The notes below the pieces were generated by a model that did no database searches, was not told where the DNA came from, and saw only the letters and a list, made by a program, of their open reading frames with translations. Positions 62,627 through 64,000 of a stretch of 64,000 nt of DNA are shown in pieces. How positions within the stretch are numbered: position 1 is the first letter of the stretch; every line of letters begins with the position of its first letter. Origin of the DNA: Phialophora verrucosa (Eukaryota > Ascomycota > Eurotiomycetes > Chaetothyriales > Herpotrichiellaceae); the NCBI GenBank assembly GCA_002099365.1, contig MSED01000009.1:992001-1056000 (forward strand), in the 5' to 3' direction. The position numbers and the translations under genes were made by a program.

Positions 62627-63149
62627 GTACTCGTACACCACATTTACTATGTACGTACAATGCTGGGTATGACCCTGTCCGGATTATTGGGTGGTTCTGT
62701 TTCATTGGACCGTCTTTGTTGGGGGATCGGACTATATCAGAGTCTACGAGGACTTACTACGTAAAGTCGGAGACCAGCCGAGGAAACAGCAAATCTAGGC
62801 GAACACCAGTCTGCGGGCGGGGAAAGACGGACAATAATTACAGTTGCAACAAAGGTTGGCGTAACAAGTGGGCTTCCATGCACGGGCCTTGAGCACCACT
62901 ATTGTACTATAGTACATAGTACTGGTACAATCAAGGACGCACGGATTAAGGATGTTTGAGGGGTAGAAAAGAAAAATCGCGTGCCCGTGTCGAACAATGG
63001 GCTGCTTCCTAAAGAATGCTAGAGTATCCTCTATCCAGGCACAGCTGTGACACCATGAACGTGCTGCTGAAGAAGGTGAAACACGATGAGGCAAAAAAGT
63101 TATTGGCCGTCATCGCATGCAGGTGTACTGGGTACTCGTACTCGTACTC
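62627..63149. repeat. Cluster of GTAC-rich palindromic elements
   Basis: Contains GTACTCGTAC at 62627, a 31-bp imperfect palindrome at 62901-62931 (ATTGTACTATAG..TGGTACAAT) and the double unit GTACTCGTACTCGTAC at 63132-63147. Similar elements lie at 52431 and 56873, all in gene-free DNA. Confidence 0.55.
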
Positions 63150-64000
63150 CGCATCAGCTTGGTTCCGAACTCATGGCTTGGCTATTCCGCCTCTGAGCTG
63201 GCCGGTGTCGGTCAAGAGTGGCTAGCAAGTTGCAACACGGGTCGATAACCTCGTCAAACGAGCGGTTCTCGGTGGTTGCCGGGTACGCGACGACTCGACG
63301 CGGGAGGCACGGGAGGCAACCCAGCAGCAAGCGACACGAGGTCTGTGAGTGTGTGTCCAAGCGATGTCTCACTAGCAGAAGCAGCATCCCGAGACAGCAC
63401 ATTCGATCGCCATGGCCGTGAGATCGAGACGTCGATGGGGTCACATGGGCGGTTCGATGATGCAGGAGCAGAGTGCAAAGGACGGTTCAAGAAATGCCTA
63501 TTGTGGACACGAGCTTGAAGACCTTTCTTTTCGCAGAAAGGATTCGTCTAGGCTGAGGAAGTGGCTTGATACCCTTGCTCGCGCGCCTGGTCGGGCCTGG
63601 ACTAATTAAACTGGCCGCGGGAAGATTGAGAACAGGACCTCCTCTGGACGTCTGGCGAAAGTCACACAAAGAAAGGAGGTCGTATCCGAAAATGGCAGCG
63701 TTTGGTTTAAATTTCTGCGCCCTTGGAGAGTCAAAGACGGTCGGACTCAGAGTTTGGTGTTCCGAAATCCGCGCTCGCACCAGTGCTTCGATGAGCGATC
63801 AAGACGGGGCGACAGGAAGGCCAGGTATTCGTGCCTTGCAGATGGGGCAGACGCCCCTGGCTGGTCTCATTCTTCAGATGGAGCAAACCTAGCAATATGA
63901 CAGCTCGCGTGGGAAAATCCCTAGCTGGGGCATGGGGTAGAGGCATGTTAGACTTTGTTAGCCCAGACGCCTGTTGATGAAAGCATGGTTCAAAGACCTC

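Larger units (their letters stand above)
61766..64000. other. Gene-free region to the window end
   Basis: 2.2 kb with no supported gene. It contains GTAC-rich elements (62627-62636, 62901-62931, 63132-63149), a TTCGAG-type plus CA/CACT simple repeat at about 62367-62447, and frames of up to 125 codons without ATG or family resemblance. Confidence 0.4.

Noticed and set aside
1..64000. tRNA, 5S rRNA, transposon and CRISPR features
   Set aside because: Reading for T-loop (GGTTCRANNCC) and 5S signatures, transposase motifs and regularly spaced repeats gave no convincing match. CRISPR is not expected in a fungal nucleus. A tRNA scan and repeat library search would be decisive.

Overview
This 64 kb window is nuclear DNA of a filamentous ascomycete (Pezizomycotina). 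The genes are monocistronic and lie on both strands. Introns are short (48-131 bp), with GT..AG ends and CTGAC/CTAAC-type branch sites. The gene families fit that lineage: HET domain, MFS, P450, Baeyer-Villiger monooxygenase, an RGS-LOV photoreceptor and a Zn-cluster-less fungal transcription-factor-like protein. I cannot fix the class or genus from sequence alone. No tRNA, rRNA, transposon or CRISPR array was recognised. Gene identities come from recognising protein families and motifs by eye; no database was searched.

Region by region. 1-4433: no gene recognised. 4434-16182: a compact housekeeping block with UTP12/DIP2 (SSU processome), ARPC2 (Arp2/3), an NDUFAF7/MidA-type mitochondrial methyltransferase, a membrane-anchored cysteine-synthase homologue, the CENP-A chaperone Scm3, and ATG6/Beclin. 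Most of these are divergent or convergent pairs. 16385-22471: a small basic protein, a monocarboxylate-type MFS transporter, and a transcription-factor-like protein. 22932-31777: CMR1 (WD40 DNA-damage factor), an RGS-LOV blue-light receptor, an unknown conserved-looking protein, and an LMBD1-type membrane protein. 32239-45031: CFT1/CPSF160, a BCAS3-like WD protein, DPM2 (rebuilt here from three exons, the first only an ATG), and CWC22. 45950-49074: a UBE2W-type E2 (four exons, one of 12 nt) and a Mep/Amt ammonium permease (three exons).

49075-64000 is gene-sparse and accessory in character. It holds a new two-exon gene for a 130-residue protein with an internally duplicated 32-residue motif (51429-51883). 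It also holds a four-gene group of BVMO (-), SDR (+), HET protein (+) and pisatin-demethylase-like P450 (+), which looks like a small oxidative or catabolic cluster. The gene-free DNA here contains five copies of the 10-mer GTACTCGTAC, GTAC-rich palindromes, and an imperfect ~100-bp direct repeat between the divergent BVMO and SDR genes.

Several genes here (UTP12, DPM2, UBE2W, the ammonium permease) have very small 5' exons of 3-27 nt. Longest-open-frame models would miss or mis-start them. Exon coordinates for these and for ARPC2, NDUFAF7, cysteine synthase, CMR1, RGS-LOV, SDR and P450 were worked out by hand from splice signals and frame.
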